Shown: positions 48,495 to 57,182 of the stretch, one piece after another
How positions within the stretch are numbered: the first letter of the stretch is position 1
Layout: every line of letters begins with the position of its first letter
Assembly: GCA_021286935.1 (NCBI GenBank)
Contig: JAJTBI010000001.1
Location: forward strand, 46,114 to 110,113
Direction of reading: 5' to 3'
From: Geobacteraceae bacterium
GTDB lineage: Bacteria; Desulfobacterota; Desulfuromonadia; Geobacterales; Pseudopelobacteraceae
DNA length: 64,000 bases
The notes under the pieces: generated by a model
Databases searched by the model: none
Seen by the model: only the letters and a program-made list of their open reading frames with translations
What the model was told of the DNA's origin: nothing
Position numbers and translations under genes: made by a program

Positions 48495-49835
48495 ATGCGT
48501 AAAACAGGAATTGCTGCAGCATTATTACTGATCGGACTGAGCCAGCCAGCCCTGGCTGAAAACAAAGGTGAAACGGTTACTTTTGCTCCCTATGTGGGAG
48601 GATATACCTTCCAAGGGGATCAACATCTGGAAACGTCGCCAGTATTAGGCTTCCGCTTAGGGTATAATTTTACTGAAAACTGGGCACTTGAAGGGGTGAT
48701 CGACTACCTGAAAACGGAAGGTACTAGAACGAATAATAAGGCAGAAATGGTTCGCTACGGTGGTGATCTGCTTTACAATTTTATGCCCAAGAACAGCTTT
48801 GTGCCCTATTTGGCAGTAGGTGCTGGTGGGTTGAATTTTACCTCGGGCGGCCATCCTGACGCACGTTTAGTGGCGAACTATGGTGGTGGTGTCAAGTGGT
48901 TCCTGGCTGAAAACTTTGCCCTGCGTGCCGATGTCCGCGGGCTTAACTACAGCATGAGTAAGATTTACACCAATGTTGAGTACACCCTTGGTCTGCATAT
49001 AGCTGTAGGCGCCCCCAAGCCAGCTCCTGCACCGGTTGTGGTGGCTGAGCCGGTGGTTGAAGCTGCTGCTCCCAAGGCTGCACCGGTGGTTGTTGCCCCT
49101 CCGCCCGTTCCTGCTCCGACCAGCACGCTTAGCGCTGAACCGGCAACCCTGGAAAAAGGCAAGACCACAACTCTGACCTGGTCTTCCGCAAATACCAGTG
49201 GTTGTGAAATCCAGCCCGGTATCGGCCCTGTGCCTGCTTCAGGTTCCAAGGTTATTACGCCTGCAGCGAACACCAGTTATACGCTGACCTGTAATGGCGA
49301 GGGTGGCAAAACAACCACCAGTGTTGCCGGTGTTGCTGTGACTGAGCCGGTGATTAAGGAGGCCGCTGCTGCAAAGGCCTCAGCTGTTGCCGCTGGTTCC
49401 AGACTTGCCCTGAAGGTTAATTTTGATACAGGCAAGTCAATTATTAAAAAGCAGTACTATGATGAGCTGAAGGTTGTTGGTGACGGTCTGAATGAGCAGA
49501 AGAACCTGAAAGGTGTGATTGAAGGCCATACTGATAATGTTGGTAGTGCCAAGTCAAATCAGCTGCTTTCTCAACGGCGTGCCAACGCAGTCCGTGACTA
49601 CATTGTCAAGAACTTCAAGATTGATAAGAAACGTCTGGCAGCCAAGGGATTCGGCCAGACCAAGCCGGTTGCTGATAACGCTACCGCTGAAGGCCGTGCC
49701 CAGAACCGTCGCATAGAGGCAACCTTTGAAGAGATTCCAAACTTCAAGGCTGATGCTGACCAGCAGCCTGCCAAGCCGGTTAAGAAAGCGGTTAAGAAAA
49801 AAGTAGCTAAGAAAAAGGCTGCTGCAAAGAAATAG
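48495..49835 (+). CDS. OmpA family outer membrane protein with lysine-rich tail
   Basis: 446 residues. Signal peptide to Ala21, then an eight-strand OmpA/OprF-like beta-barrel (GETVTFAPYVGGYTF, LGFRLGYNFTENWALEG). A proline/alanine/valine-rich linker (about 175-210) leads to an Ig-like domain (STLSAEPATLEKGKTTTLTW). The OmpA peptidoglycan-binding domain follows (LKVNFDTGKSIIKKQYYDEL; IEGHTDNVGSAKSNQLLSQRRA; NRRIEATF). The last 25 residues are a KKAVKKKVAKKK-type basic tail. It anchors the outer membrane to peptidoglycan. It stands alone and ends at a strong terminator. Confidence 0.9.
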   Translation: MRKTGIAAALLLIGLSQPALAENKGETVTFAPYVGGYTFQGDQHLETSPVLGFRLGYNFTENWALEGVIDYLKTEGTRTNNKAEMVRYGGDLLYNFMPKNSFVPYLAVGAGGLNFTSGGHPDARLVANYGGGVKWFLAENFALRADVRGLNYSMSKIYTNVEYTLGLHIAVGAPKPAPAPVVVAEPVVEAAAPKAAPVVVAPPPVPAPTSTLSAEPATLEKGKTTTLTWSSANTSGCEIQPGIGPVPASGSKVITPAANTSYTLTCNGEGGKTTTSVAGVAVTEPVIKEAAAAKASAVAAGSRLALKVNFDTGKSIIKKQYYDELKVVGDGLNEQKNLKGVIEGHTDNVGSAKSNQLLSQRRANAVRDYIVKNFKIDKKRLAAKGFGQTKPVADNATAEGRAQNRRIEATFEEIPNFKADADQQPAKPVKKAVKKKVAKKKAAAKK

Positions 49836-49860
49836 ACAAAGTCAGTGTGTGCTAAAAAAG

Positions 49861-49890
49861 AAGGCCCTGTCTCGTTAGAGGCGGGGCCTT
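49861..49890 (+). terminator. Intrinsic terminator of the OmpA-family gene
   Basis: A 13-bp stem with two G-T pairs (49861-49873 with 49878-49890) and a GTTA loop, followed by a short T-rich stretch. Confidence 0.75.
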
Positions 49891-49942
49891 TCTGTATCAT
49901 CAATGGCGGTGTGTTGCAGACAGCTGCTGATTGCGGCGGAGG

Positions 49943-50197
49943 TTAAATCCAGGCGTCACCACCATCGTACTGTAGGTCTTCACCCTTGCCTTTACACCAG
50001 CCCCCCATCTTGTGGCGGGTACCCTTGCTGTAGTTTTGGATCCGCTTGCCGGCATCATCTGTCAGGTCTGCCAGCTTACGGCGGGTCTCTTTTCCAGGTG
50101 CAGGGGCGAGCAAGAGGGCCGCTGCAGCACCCAGCAGAGCACCGGAGGCAAGGGCCAGAAGGGTTGTCGTGATGGCATGGTCATTGGAACGGGACAT
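49943..50197 (-). CDS. YtxH domain-containing membrane protein
   Basis: 84 residues from the ATG at 50197 behind AAGGAG. One membrane helix (about residues 12-31, LLALASGALLGAAAALLLAP) is followed by PGKETRRKLADLTDDAGKRI, the YtxH-type segment. The C-terminus is charged (CKGKGEDLQYDGGDAWI). Function unknown. A second YtxH protein is encoded at 54497. Confidence 0.82.
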   Translation of the reverse strand: MSRSNDHAITTTLLALASGALLGAAAALLLAPAPGKETRRKLADLTDDAGKRIQNYSKGTRHKMGGWCKGKGEDLQYDGGDAWI

Positions 50198-50318
50198 GGT
50201 TGTTCTCCTTCTATGAGATGTAGTAAAGGTCATTCAGTTCATTCGTCTGTTGATGCAGTAGTGTCTATCTTTGTAGCACAGGTCGCCTTTTCAGAGAAAG
50301 AAGAAAAACAGCTGTTTC

Positions 50319-53297
50319 TCAAGCGTTAATCCGTGCCAGATGGCGCCGGATCATCTCCTCAAAGTCTTCATCGCGGTTGCTGGTGTAGACCAGTGATGCC
50401 CCTATCTCTGCTGCCAGAATAGCTGCCAGATATTTAGTTGGTAGTCTGCTGATCCGGTGGCGAAAGCGAGGTTCGGCCCGCAGAAGTTGTGGTAGATGTC
50501 GAAGCAGTGCCGCTTTATAGGGGGCTTTGAGACATATCTCAGGACGGGCGGTAAAGAACTGAAACAGACGATGATAAAAGCTGTTGATGTTCTGGCTGAT
50601 CTGGTCAGACAATTCAGTAAAACTCTGACTGCCTGAAGCCTCATGCCAGCGTCTCAGAATCAGGCGCGCCTCGTCGGAAGCCCGTTTTTTCAGTATTTCC
50701 AGTACATCGTGGACATAGCGCTCTTTGTTGGCCAGAAACTCTTTTTCCGTAAGCAGCAGATTGGCGATGATCTCGTAGGAAGATGAGATAACCCCGCACT
50801 TGTTGGCAGAGGCATCCCGCATCAGGATAACGCCCGCTTTTTGCAGCTGCTGACGGGCCTGAGGGGTAATGAATGAGTTGGCGCCTTCAATAATAACCGG
50901 AGCGGTCGGTGTGCCGTCAGGTTTCAGGAACTCCTGCCAGTTTTGTGCATCAATGGTTTCAGGTCTTCCGCCGGCAGGGATAAAAAGATCTGCCTCAACT
51001 GTGAAGATCAGGCTGGCGTATTCACGGTAAAAATCATCCAGCGCAATCCAGCTCTCCTGTAACTTGCCATCTACCAATCGTTCTACCTTACGGTGCAGTT
51101 CCCGCAAACCTTCCATCCGTTTGCCGGTTCTGAAGATCATCATACCGCCCGGAGTGAGCCGGGTTGAATCAAATCCATCCAGGTCCTGCTGCAGGGTAAT
51201 CCGTTTGAGTTCATACCGGTCAAGGCCGTTGGGGTCAAAAGCCGCTGCGGTGCCGTCCAGCACCAGTACAACCTTTGCCTTGGGGCATTCATCAAGCAGA
51301 ATGCGCAGGCAGTTGCCCGCCACATCACCACCCGGACCGCCGGTCAGCTTGATGCTGAACGGGTCCTGGTGGATGTTGATTCCTTGCTCTGTCATAACCA
51401 CTTCAGCAAACGTCATCACGCCGGTGGAGGTGACGCCATACTCCTTGTGGTTGATCCCGAACCGTTTGCTGGAGATGATGCCGACTCCCAGCAGATAGCC
51501 TCGTTTGCGGGAAAGCGAGGCTATCGCCTCAATCATGCCGTCGTGCATGTTCTCATCCGGCCCGATTTCAATCGGTTCATCATCGCCATAGTAATCCACC
51601 ACACGCTGGTCACGAACTGTGCCATGATCGGTGGTAAAGATATCAAGAAAGGCATTGGTGATGCCGTACTGAAGTTTGTAAAGGCGACTGTTTTCATGTC
51701 CTTGACCGTTTTGCTCAAGTCCTGAAGCGTCCATGATCAGCACCATTTTAGAGCCGCCTTCATAGATGTCCTTGTTCTTCAGGTGCTGGGTGTGGGCCAG
51801 AACATAGACCTCACGGAAGAGCGCGTTGGCAGCCGTAATGGCGTCATCCTGATTGCGGGCGATAACGGTACGCCAGCCGCCCCGGGCAATGTCTGAGAAA
51901 CCGATATGGTAGCCATGACCGAAACGGCTGAAGAAGAAGGTGACCCTGAACGGAACTGTTTCTGGCAGATCAGTGGTAAATTCAGTTCCAAGTTGGCGCA
52001 GGTAGGCCGGGTCAAGACGGAAGGCAAGGGCCTGTTTCTCAATGACAAAGAAGTTGGTTTTCAGGGTGTGGCTGATAAACAGCAGGCAGCAGCGATAGAT
52101 GGTCTGCCTGATCTCATCCAGCCAGCGGTGGCCGGTATTGTAGTCACGAATCAGTTGCGTCGTCTCTTGAAGTCGGGCCTGATAAACGGTGTCCCGGTTT
52201 TGCAGGTTTGGGTCAAAGCGGGCTCTAAAAAGCTGTAAGAGTTGCATCGCCATTTCGGGGTGAGCATGGAAGGCGCTTTGTACATCCTCCAGTCCATACC
52301 GATCAGGTTGGTTGTGGGCCAGATTGGTGTGGCAGAAGGCAACAAAGGCATTGACTAGTGCTGCATCGTCACCTGGCATGACACTTTCAGCCACCCATTC
52401 ACGATAGGTGTGGCAGCGGTTGTCAAGGATCTGCGTATTGCAGAGTTCCTGCTGAAGCTGTCTGGCCAGTGCCGTGTCAGGCAGCAGTTGCTGGCCTTCG
52501 CGGTGCCGGATAAAAAAGGTGCCCAGAAAATAAGGATGAATACCGTTGGTGATGGTCAGGCAATAGGCGCGTCGGATGCCGATGTTCAGTCGGTTGAAAA
52601 CTTCAACCAGCTGCAGCAGGAAATCGTCTTCAGGTGGATTGCCCACCGCAAACAGGACCCTTGTTTCGGTAATGCCGGTATGTTCGACGTTGCGCAGGTC
52701 CAAAAACAGGCCGCCGCTGGCGTTGCCCCGCTCAAAAAGCCAGATCAGCCAGGCCGTCCGCTGTGGTGGCGACATTCTGACCTGTTCAGGATTGTTACGC
52801 CAGAGAATGGTCAATAGTCGATCTGCAGTCTGGTGCGGCATGGCAGGGGCGATCTGTGCCAACTCGTTGAGGATACTGCGTTTCAGTCCGGTCGGTACAG
52901 GTGGCGATGTCGGGTCAGTAATAACGGTATTGGGTTTGGCGTCAAACTCAAAGCGTTGTACTTCCAGCTCTTGGGACATAGTGGGCATAGGACCATGGGA
53001 ATGGGAGAACATTGCATAGGATAAAGCCCGGTCGCCCACTCGCTGCAGGCTGTTAAAGAGCGAGCCGGGCTCGTCTACGCAGGCCATAATCAGCCGCTTG
53101 TCCCGGTCAGCAAGAATCAGGTGGCGGTTGTGTTGCAGTAGTGTCATCTCGCGGACAAGGGTGCCCAATGCCTCCGGCTCATCAGCCAGTGCCTGGAAAA
53201 AGTAGGGGGACATCTGTTCCTGCAGCCAGCAGGCATTTTGGCGTGCAACTGCACTGGCAGTACGACAGGCGGTGCGCATGGCGGTTGAGAGCAGCAT
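50319..53297 (-). CDS. NAD-dependent glutamate dehydrogenase, large type
   Basis: 992 residues from the ATG at 53297, with GGAGG upstream. A long N-terminal helical region (about 450 residues) precedes the catalytic Glu/Leu/Phe/Val dehydrogenase core. Motifs include YEGGSKMVLIMD (substrate Lys region), GPGGDVAGNCLRILLDE (NAD fold) and CGVISSSYEIIAN near the C-terminus. The family of about 1,000 residues or more oxidises glutamate to 2-oxoglutarate. Together with the nitrogenase here it affects the cell's nitrogen flow. Divergent from the corrinoid adenosyltransferase gene. Confidence 0.9.
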   Translation of the reverse strand: MLLSTAMRTACRTASAVARQNACWLQEQMSPYFFQALADEPEALGTLVREMTLLQHNRHLILADRDKRLIMACVDEPGSLFNSLQRVGDRALSYAMFSHSHGPMPTMSQELEVQRFEFDAKPNTVITDPTSPPVPTGLKRSILNELAQIAPAMPHQTADRLLTILWRNNPEQVRMSPPQRTAWLIWLFERGNASGGLFLDLRNVEHTGITETRVLFAVGNPPEDDFLLQLVEVFNRLNIGIRRAYCLTITNGIHPYFLGTFFIRHREGQQLLPDTALARQLQQELCNTQILDNRCHTYREWVAESVMPGDDAALVNAFVAFCHTNLAHNQPDRYGLEDVQSAFHAHPEMAMQLLQLFRARFDPNLQNRDTVYQARLQETTQLIRDYNTGHRWLDEIRQTIYRCCLLFISHTLKTNFFVIEKQALAFRLDPAYLRQLGTEFTTDLPETVPFRVTFFFSRFGHGYHIGFSDIARGGWRTVIARNQDDAITAANALFREVYVLAHTQHLKNKDIYEGGSKMVLIMDASGLEQNGQGHENSRLYKLQYGITNAFLDIFTTDHGTVRDQRVVDYYGDDEPIEIGPDENMHDGMIEAIASLSRKRGYLLGVGIISSKRFGINHKEYGVTSTGVMTFAEVVMTEQGINIHQDPFSIKLTGGPGGDVAGNCLRILLDECPKAKVVLVLDGTAAAFDPNGLDRYELKRITLQQDLDGFDSTRLTPGGMMIFRTGKRMEGLRELHRKVERLVDGKLQESWIALDDFYREYASLIFTVEADLFIPAGGRPETIDAQNWQEFLKPDGTPTAPVIIEGANSFITPQARQQLQKAGVILMRDASANKCGVISSSYEIIANLLLTEKEFLANKERYVHDVLEILKKRASDEARLILRRWHEASGSQSFTELSDQISQNINSFYHRLFQFFTARPEICLKAPYKAALLRHLPQLLRAEPRFRHRISRLPTKYLAAILAAEIGASLVYTSNRDEDFEEMIRRHLARINA

Positions 53298-53371
53298 CGT
53301 GCCTCCGGTAGACGTTGTTTGGCGGCAAGTATACCTCCAATTCATGATAGAGCAAGGCGGGAAGTGCAGTC

Positions 53372-53401
53372 TTGACCCTGCTTGGATGCCAAGCGTATAA
53401 T
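53372..53401 (+). promoter_or_regulatory. Sigma-70 promoter of the corrinoid adenosyltransferase gene
   Basis: TTGACC (53372-53377) and TATAAT (53396-53401) with an 18-base spacer that contains the inverted repeat GCTTGG-ATG-CCAAGC, a possible operator. No cobalamin riboswitch was recognised in the roughly 40-nt leader. Confidence 0.75.
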
Positions 53402-53449
53402 TACCACTTGCCTTATAAGCTAAGCGGTTGCAATACAGGAGACAGAAAT

Positions 53450-53995
53450 ATGAAGGAGCAACAGCACAAAGGTCTGGAGCGCGGTTGTGTTCAGATTTAC
53501 ACCGGGAATGGAAAAGGCAAGACAACGGCAGCGCTTGGTTTGTCTCTGAGAGCGTTGGGAAGGGGGCTGAAGGTCTGTTTTTTTCAGTTTATCAAAGGTG
53601 GTGGGCCCTATGGTGAACAGCTGATTGCCGAAAAGTTAGCGCCGGATTTTACCATTATTCAAACTGGTCGTCCCGGTTGGGTTAATACCAAGGATATTTC
53701 TGAGGATCGTCGTCTTGCCCAGGATGCGTTGCAGCAGGCTTGTGCGGCGTTGTCGTCCGGTGACTATGACCTGTTTGTCTGTGATGAGATTAACGGAGCA
53801 GTCGGCTTTGGTCTGATTGATGTTGAACAGGTGCTGGAGCTGATTCGGATCAAGCCTGATCGGGTTGAGCTGGTGTTGACTGGTCGTAATGCCGACGAAC
53901 GGGTGATGCAGGCTGCTGACCTGGTAACTGAGATGCGGGAGGTAAAGCACTACTATCAGTCAGGCGTACCGGCCCGCACCGGTATTGAAATGTAA
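53450..53995 (+). CDS. cobO: Cob(I)yrinic acid a,c-diamide adenosyltransferase
   Basis: 181 residues from the ATG at 53450 with AGGAGA upstream. The P-loop is GNGKGKT (19-25). LRALGRGLKVCFFQFIKGG, DLFVCDEINGAVGFG and ELVLTGRNADERVMQAADLVTEM are the CobO/BtuR family blocks. It adds the adenosyl group to the cobalt of corrinoids. The single gene has its own promoter; other cobalamin genes are not in the window. Confidence 0.95.
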   Translation: MKEQQHKGLERGCVQIYTGNGKGKTTAALGLSLRALGRGLKVCFFQFIKGGGPYGEQLIAEKLAPDFTIIQTGRPGWVNTKDISEDRRLAQDALQQACAALSSGDYDLFVCDEINGAVGFGLIDVEQVLELIRIKPDRVELVLTGRNADERVMQAADLVTEMREVKHYYQSGVPARTGIEM

Positions 53996-54095
53996 GCCTG
54001 TCGGTCCGGGTTGCGGTTGTGCTATGCGGTATGCTTGCGAAACGGTCAGGATCAGGTATACTAGGTCAAGACCTGTGTGTTGAAAGGAGAATCAG

Positions 54096-54494
54096 ATGTC
54101 GCTTGGTATTGTTGCAGCCCTGATAGCTGCCATTTCTGTTGCTGTGCTGGTGTTGTTTCTTATCCCTGCTATCCAGAGTGTCAGGCAGACAGCTCAATCA
54201 GTTTCAGCGCTGGCTGATCTGTTAACCAATGAGTTAAAGCCGACCATCAAGGAGTTGAATCAGGTTTTGGCAGAGTTGAAAACTGTGGGTGGCGGCGTAG
54301 CCGAGCATACCGACGATGTGAAAAGATTTATGTCTGCTCTGGGGGACACCGGTACCCAGATTTCAAGCATCAACCGTTCCGTAGGGGCAGTAACCGGCCT
54401 GTTGAATCAGGCCGGCGCAGTGGCGACCGGTGTCAAGGTTGCCGGTACGTATCTGCTAGAAAGCTATCTTAAACGTAAGATGAAAGGAGTATGA
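54096..54494 (+). CDS. DUF948 domain-containing protein
   Basis: 132 residues. One N-terminal membrane helix (about 4-25), then a long helical region with regular hydrophobic spacing (SVRQTAQSVSALADLLTNEL) ending in KRKMKGV. The DUF948 family is of unknown function and is usually encoded beside YtxH proteins, as here: it overlaps the next frame by 4 bp (ATGA at 54491), although the better YtxH start is 54497. AAAGGAG precedes the ATG. Confidence 0.85.
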   Translation: MSLGIVAALIAAISVAVLVLFLIPAIQSVRQTAQSVSALADLLTNELKPTIKELNQVLAELKTVGGGVAEHTDDVKRFMSALGDTGTQISSINRSVGAVTGLLNQAGAVATGVKVAGTYLLESYLKRKMKGV

Positions 54495-54496
54495 CC

Positions 54497-54808
54497 ATGG
54501 CGCAAGATGACAATGGAGTATCCGCAAGCACGGTGTTGGTTTCATTTTTGGCAGGTGCGGCACTTGGAGCCGGTTTGGCGCTGCTGTACGCACCCAAGAG
54601 CGGGCGTGAAGTGCGGGATCAGATTGGTGACCTGGCTGACGATGCCGTAGATAAGATCAAGGAATATGCCAAGGAAGCCCAGGATAAAATCAAGGCTACT
54701 CTGGAAGAGGGTAAGGAAACCATCATGGAGAAGAAGTCAATTCTCTCTTCTGCCATTGAGGCCGGTCGTGAAGCAATTCAGAAGGAAAAGGAAAAGTTAG
54801 GCGTCTGA
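54497..54808 (+). CDS. YtxH domain-containing protein
   Basis: 103 residues from the second ATG (54497), which has AAGGAG at 7 bases; the ATG at 54491 is too close to that site. A membrane helix (about 13-33, VLVSFLAGAALGAGLALLYA) is followed by PKSGREVRDQIGDLADDAVDK and a charged helix with repeating Lys/Glu. Coupled with the DUF948 gene. Probably a stress-linked envelope protein; function unknown. Confidence 0.87.
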   Translation: MAQDDNGVSASTVLVSFLAGAALGAGLALLYAPKSGREVRDQIGDLADDAVDKIKEYAKEAQDKIKATLEEGKETIMEKKSILSSAIEAGREAIQKEKEKLGV

Positions 54809-54964
54809 TTAGAGCGCTGAATGGAGTCGATACATGCGGGCCTGTCTCTTGATGGGCCCGTTTTTGTTTGTAAAGTCGTGTGGTTGTGTGTGTTTGACAT
54901 TGAGGTGAGGAACGTCTATAATGCCGCATCTTTTGCTCTGGTATGGGAGAGGTGTCCCCTGTCT

Positions 54965-56404
54965 ATGAAAATATGGTTACTTACCATAGCGATGGTTACT
55001 GCGATAACCAGTGCCGCACTGGCAGTTGAGCCGACTCAGTCATTGTTGAATGAGCTGGTGCAGCCGCACCTTACCGGATCTCATAAGACTTCTGACGGGC
55101 TGCCGCAACGCCAGGCTGGCGCACTGCACGATGATGGTTCGGCACTGTTTACCCTGGAAGAGTTGAAGGATGGTAATCAGACGCTGGCGGATCTTGCCCT
55201 GCCGGATGATGAACCGGCAGCAGATGTGCCGCTTGCCCTGAATGATAAGGTAAACTATTTCATTACCTTCTTCCAGACCAGGGGCCGTGGTACCTATGCC
55301 CGCTGGCTTTCCCGATCAACCCGTTATCTGCCGATGATGAAGGAGATCCTTCGCAAGGAGGGGTTGCCTGACGAGCTGGTCTATGTGGCAATGATCGAAA
55401 GCGGTTTTCAGCTGCATGCCCGTTCATGGGCCAATGCCGTTGGTCCATGGCAGTTTATGTCGGCAACCGGACGCCGGTATTCGCTGCGGATCGATCAATG
55501 GATTGACGAGCGCAAGGATCCGGTCAAGGCTACCATGGCTGCGGCCATGTACCTGAAGGATCTGTATGGCATGTTCAATAATGACTGGTATCTGGCTGCA
55601 GCTGGCTACAATGCCGGTGAAAACAAGATCTTCAGGGCCATTGACAAGTATGATACCAGCGATTTCTGGGAGTTGTCCAAAGGCTCATACCTGAAGCGTG
55701 AGACAAAGGAGTATGTTCCTAAACTGCTGGCTGCGGCCATTATTGCCAAAGATCCGGCCCGGTATGGTTTTACCGAAATAGCCACGGTGCCGGTGGTTGA
55801 ATATGATACCGTCACGGTGAAGGGGCGCACCGACCTTGAGCTGGTAGCGCGTTTAACCGGTACTACCTATCAGAGCATCAAAGAATTGAATCCTGCGCTA
55901 CGTCACTGGTGTACCCCGCCCAACTACCCTGACTACGAACTGAAGATTCCTAAAGGGACCAAGGCCCGCTTTGAACAGGGCTTGGCTGCAATACCGGCTG
56001 AACAGTATTTTAGTGAAAAGAGCCTCTACAGCCGGTACACGGCGACCCGCAAGGATAGCCTTAAACAGCTTGCCCGTCGGTTTGGCAGTTCTGTCGGTGA
56101 ACTTGCCGAGCTGAACGGTTTGGGCGTGAAAGAGCGTATTGCAGGGCGTACGTTGATTATTCCGGTAAAACAATCAGTCAATTTTGCTCAAGAAGGTCGA
56201 CGTGAGTCTGTAAAGACGGAGATGGCGACAGCTCAGTACTATACGGTACGTAAAGGGGATACGCTCCATTCCTTGGCTCGCCGTTTTAAGGTTTCGGTAA
56301 AGGTGCTTGCCGCCTGGAACAATCTGAAACATGCTGTTGCGCTCAAACCGGGTAAGCGACTGGTTGTTGCCAGAACAGAAAAAAGTGTGAGCACCAAAGG
56401 GTGA
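54965..56404 (+). CDS. mltD: Lytic murein transglycosylase D-type with two LysM domains
   Basis: 479 residues from the ATG at 54965, chosen for the signal peptide (MKIWLLTIAMVTAITSAALA). The ribosome site is about 13 bases away, which is long. The SLT-type catalytic Glu145 lies in MIESGFQ, followed by AVGPWQFMSATGRRYSL and AAGYNAGENKI. Two LysM domains lie near 355-400 and 425-470. It cleaves peptidoglycan between MurNAc and GlcNAc in the periplasm. It lacks the lipobox of classical MltD, so it may be soluble. Confidence 0.9.
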   Translation: MKIWLLTIAMVTAITSAALAVEPTQSLLNELVQPHLTGSHKTSDGLPQRQAGALHDDGSALFTLEELKDGNQTLADLALPDDEPAADVPLALNDKVNYFITFFQTRGRGTYARWLSRSTRYLPMMKEILRKEGLPDELVYVAMIESGFQLHARSWANAVGPWQFMSATGRRYSLRIDQWIDERKDPVKATMAAAMYLKDLYGMFNNDWYLAAAGYNAGENKIFRAIDKYDTSDFWELSKGSYLKRETKEYVPKLLAAAIIAKDPARYGFTEIATVPVVEYDTVTVKGRTDLELVARLTGTTYQSIKELNPALRHWCTPPNYPDYELKIPKGTKARFEQGLAAIPAEQYFSEKSLYSRYTATRKDSLKQLARRFGSSVGELAELNGLGVKERIAGRTLIIPVKQSVNFAQEGRRESVKTEMATAQYYTVRKGDTLHSLARRFKVSVKVLAAWNNLKHAVALKPGKRLVVARTEKSVSTKG

Positions 56405-56444
56405 TCATCACCCCATCTTCTATCCTACAAAGAGGTTTCCCCGC

Positions 56445-57182
56445 ATGTATTCAATTTTGATCTGTGCCGCCCTGGGGGTGGTTGTTTTACTTGTAGCTAT
56501 GCTGGGATTCAAGCTGGCCTGGTGGGGCTCGCTGCTGATCGGCCTGGTGGTTTTCTGTGTCGCCTTCTTTTTTCTTTCCCGCTACATCAGCACAAAGTTG
56601 ATGGCTATTCTTGAACAGGCCGGCAAAGATCTGCAAGGCCAACGTTTTGAAAAAGCGATCCGTGAGATGAAAGAGGCGCTGCGTTTTGGATCTTGGCAAT
56701 TGTATGTAACGGATCAGATCAATTCACAAATCGGTATGGCTTACTACATCCGTCGTGACTTCTCCAATGCCTTTCCCTATCTGGAAAAATCATTCTTTAA
56801 AAACTGGGCGGCCATGGGAATGCTGGCCATCTGCTACATGAAGCGCCAGAAGCGGGACAAGATGGAGCAAACCTTTGAAAAGGCCGTCCAGTGGAACGGC
56901 AAAGAATCCTTGCTCTGGAACCTGTATGCCTATTGTCTGGCAGAGGAGTGCGGCGAAAAGTCAAAAGCGATTGGCGTGCTTGAAAAGGGTCTTAAAAAGC
57001 TTCCTGGAGATACTGCTATTACAGAAAATCTGGAAAACCTGCAGGCAGGCCGTAAGATGAAAATGCGCAGCTTCGGAGATCCGTGGTATCAATTTCACCT
57101 GGAGAGCCTGGGGCAGTTGCAGAAGCACCAGATGGCTGCCATGGGTGGTCGGATGCAGAAGCGGATGACGGTACGGCGATGA
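56445..57182 (+). CDS. Membrane protein with tetratricopeptide-like repeats
   Basis: 245 residues. Two membrane helices in the first 50 residues, then helical repeats with TPR-like spacing (ALRFGSWQLYVTDQINSQIG, YYIRRDFSNAFPYLEKSFF, GMLAICYMKRQKRDKMEQTF, YCLAEECGEKSKAIGVLEKG). The repeats face the cytoplasm if the helices form a hairpin. Function unknown. It overlaps the next gene by 4 bp (ATGA). Confidence 0.75.
   Translation: MYSILICAALGVVVLLVAMLGFKLAWWGSLLIGLVVFCVAFFFLSRYISTKLMAILEQAGKDLQGQRFEKAIREMKEALRFGSWQLYVTDQINSQIGMAYYIRRDFSNAFPYLEKSFFKNWAAMGMLAICYMKRQKRDKMEQTFEKAVQWNGKESLLWNLYAYCLAEECGEKSKAIGVLEKGLKKLPGDTAITENLENLQAGRKMKMRSFGDPWYQFHLESLGQLQKHQMAAMGGRMQKRMTVRR

Noticed and set aside
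53402..53449. Cobalamin riboswitch before cobO
   Set aside because: The leader is too short and lacks the B12-box sequence.
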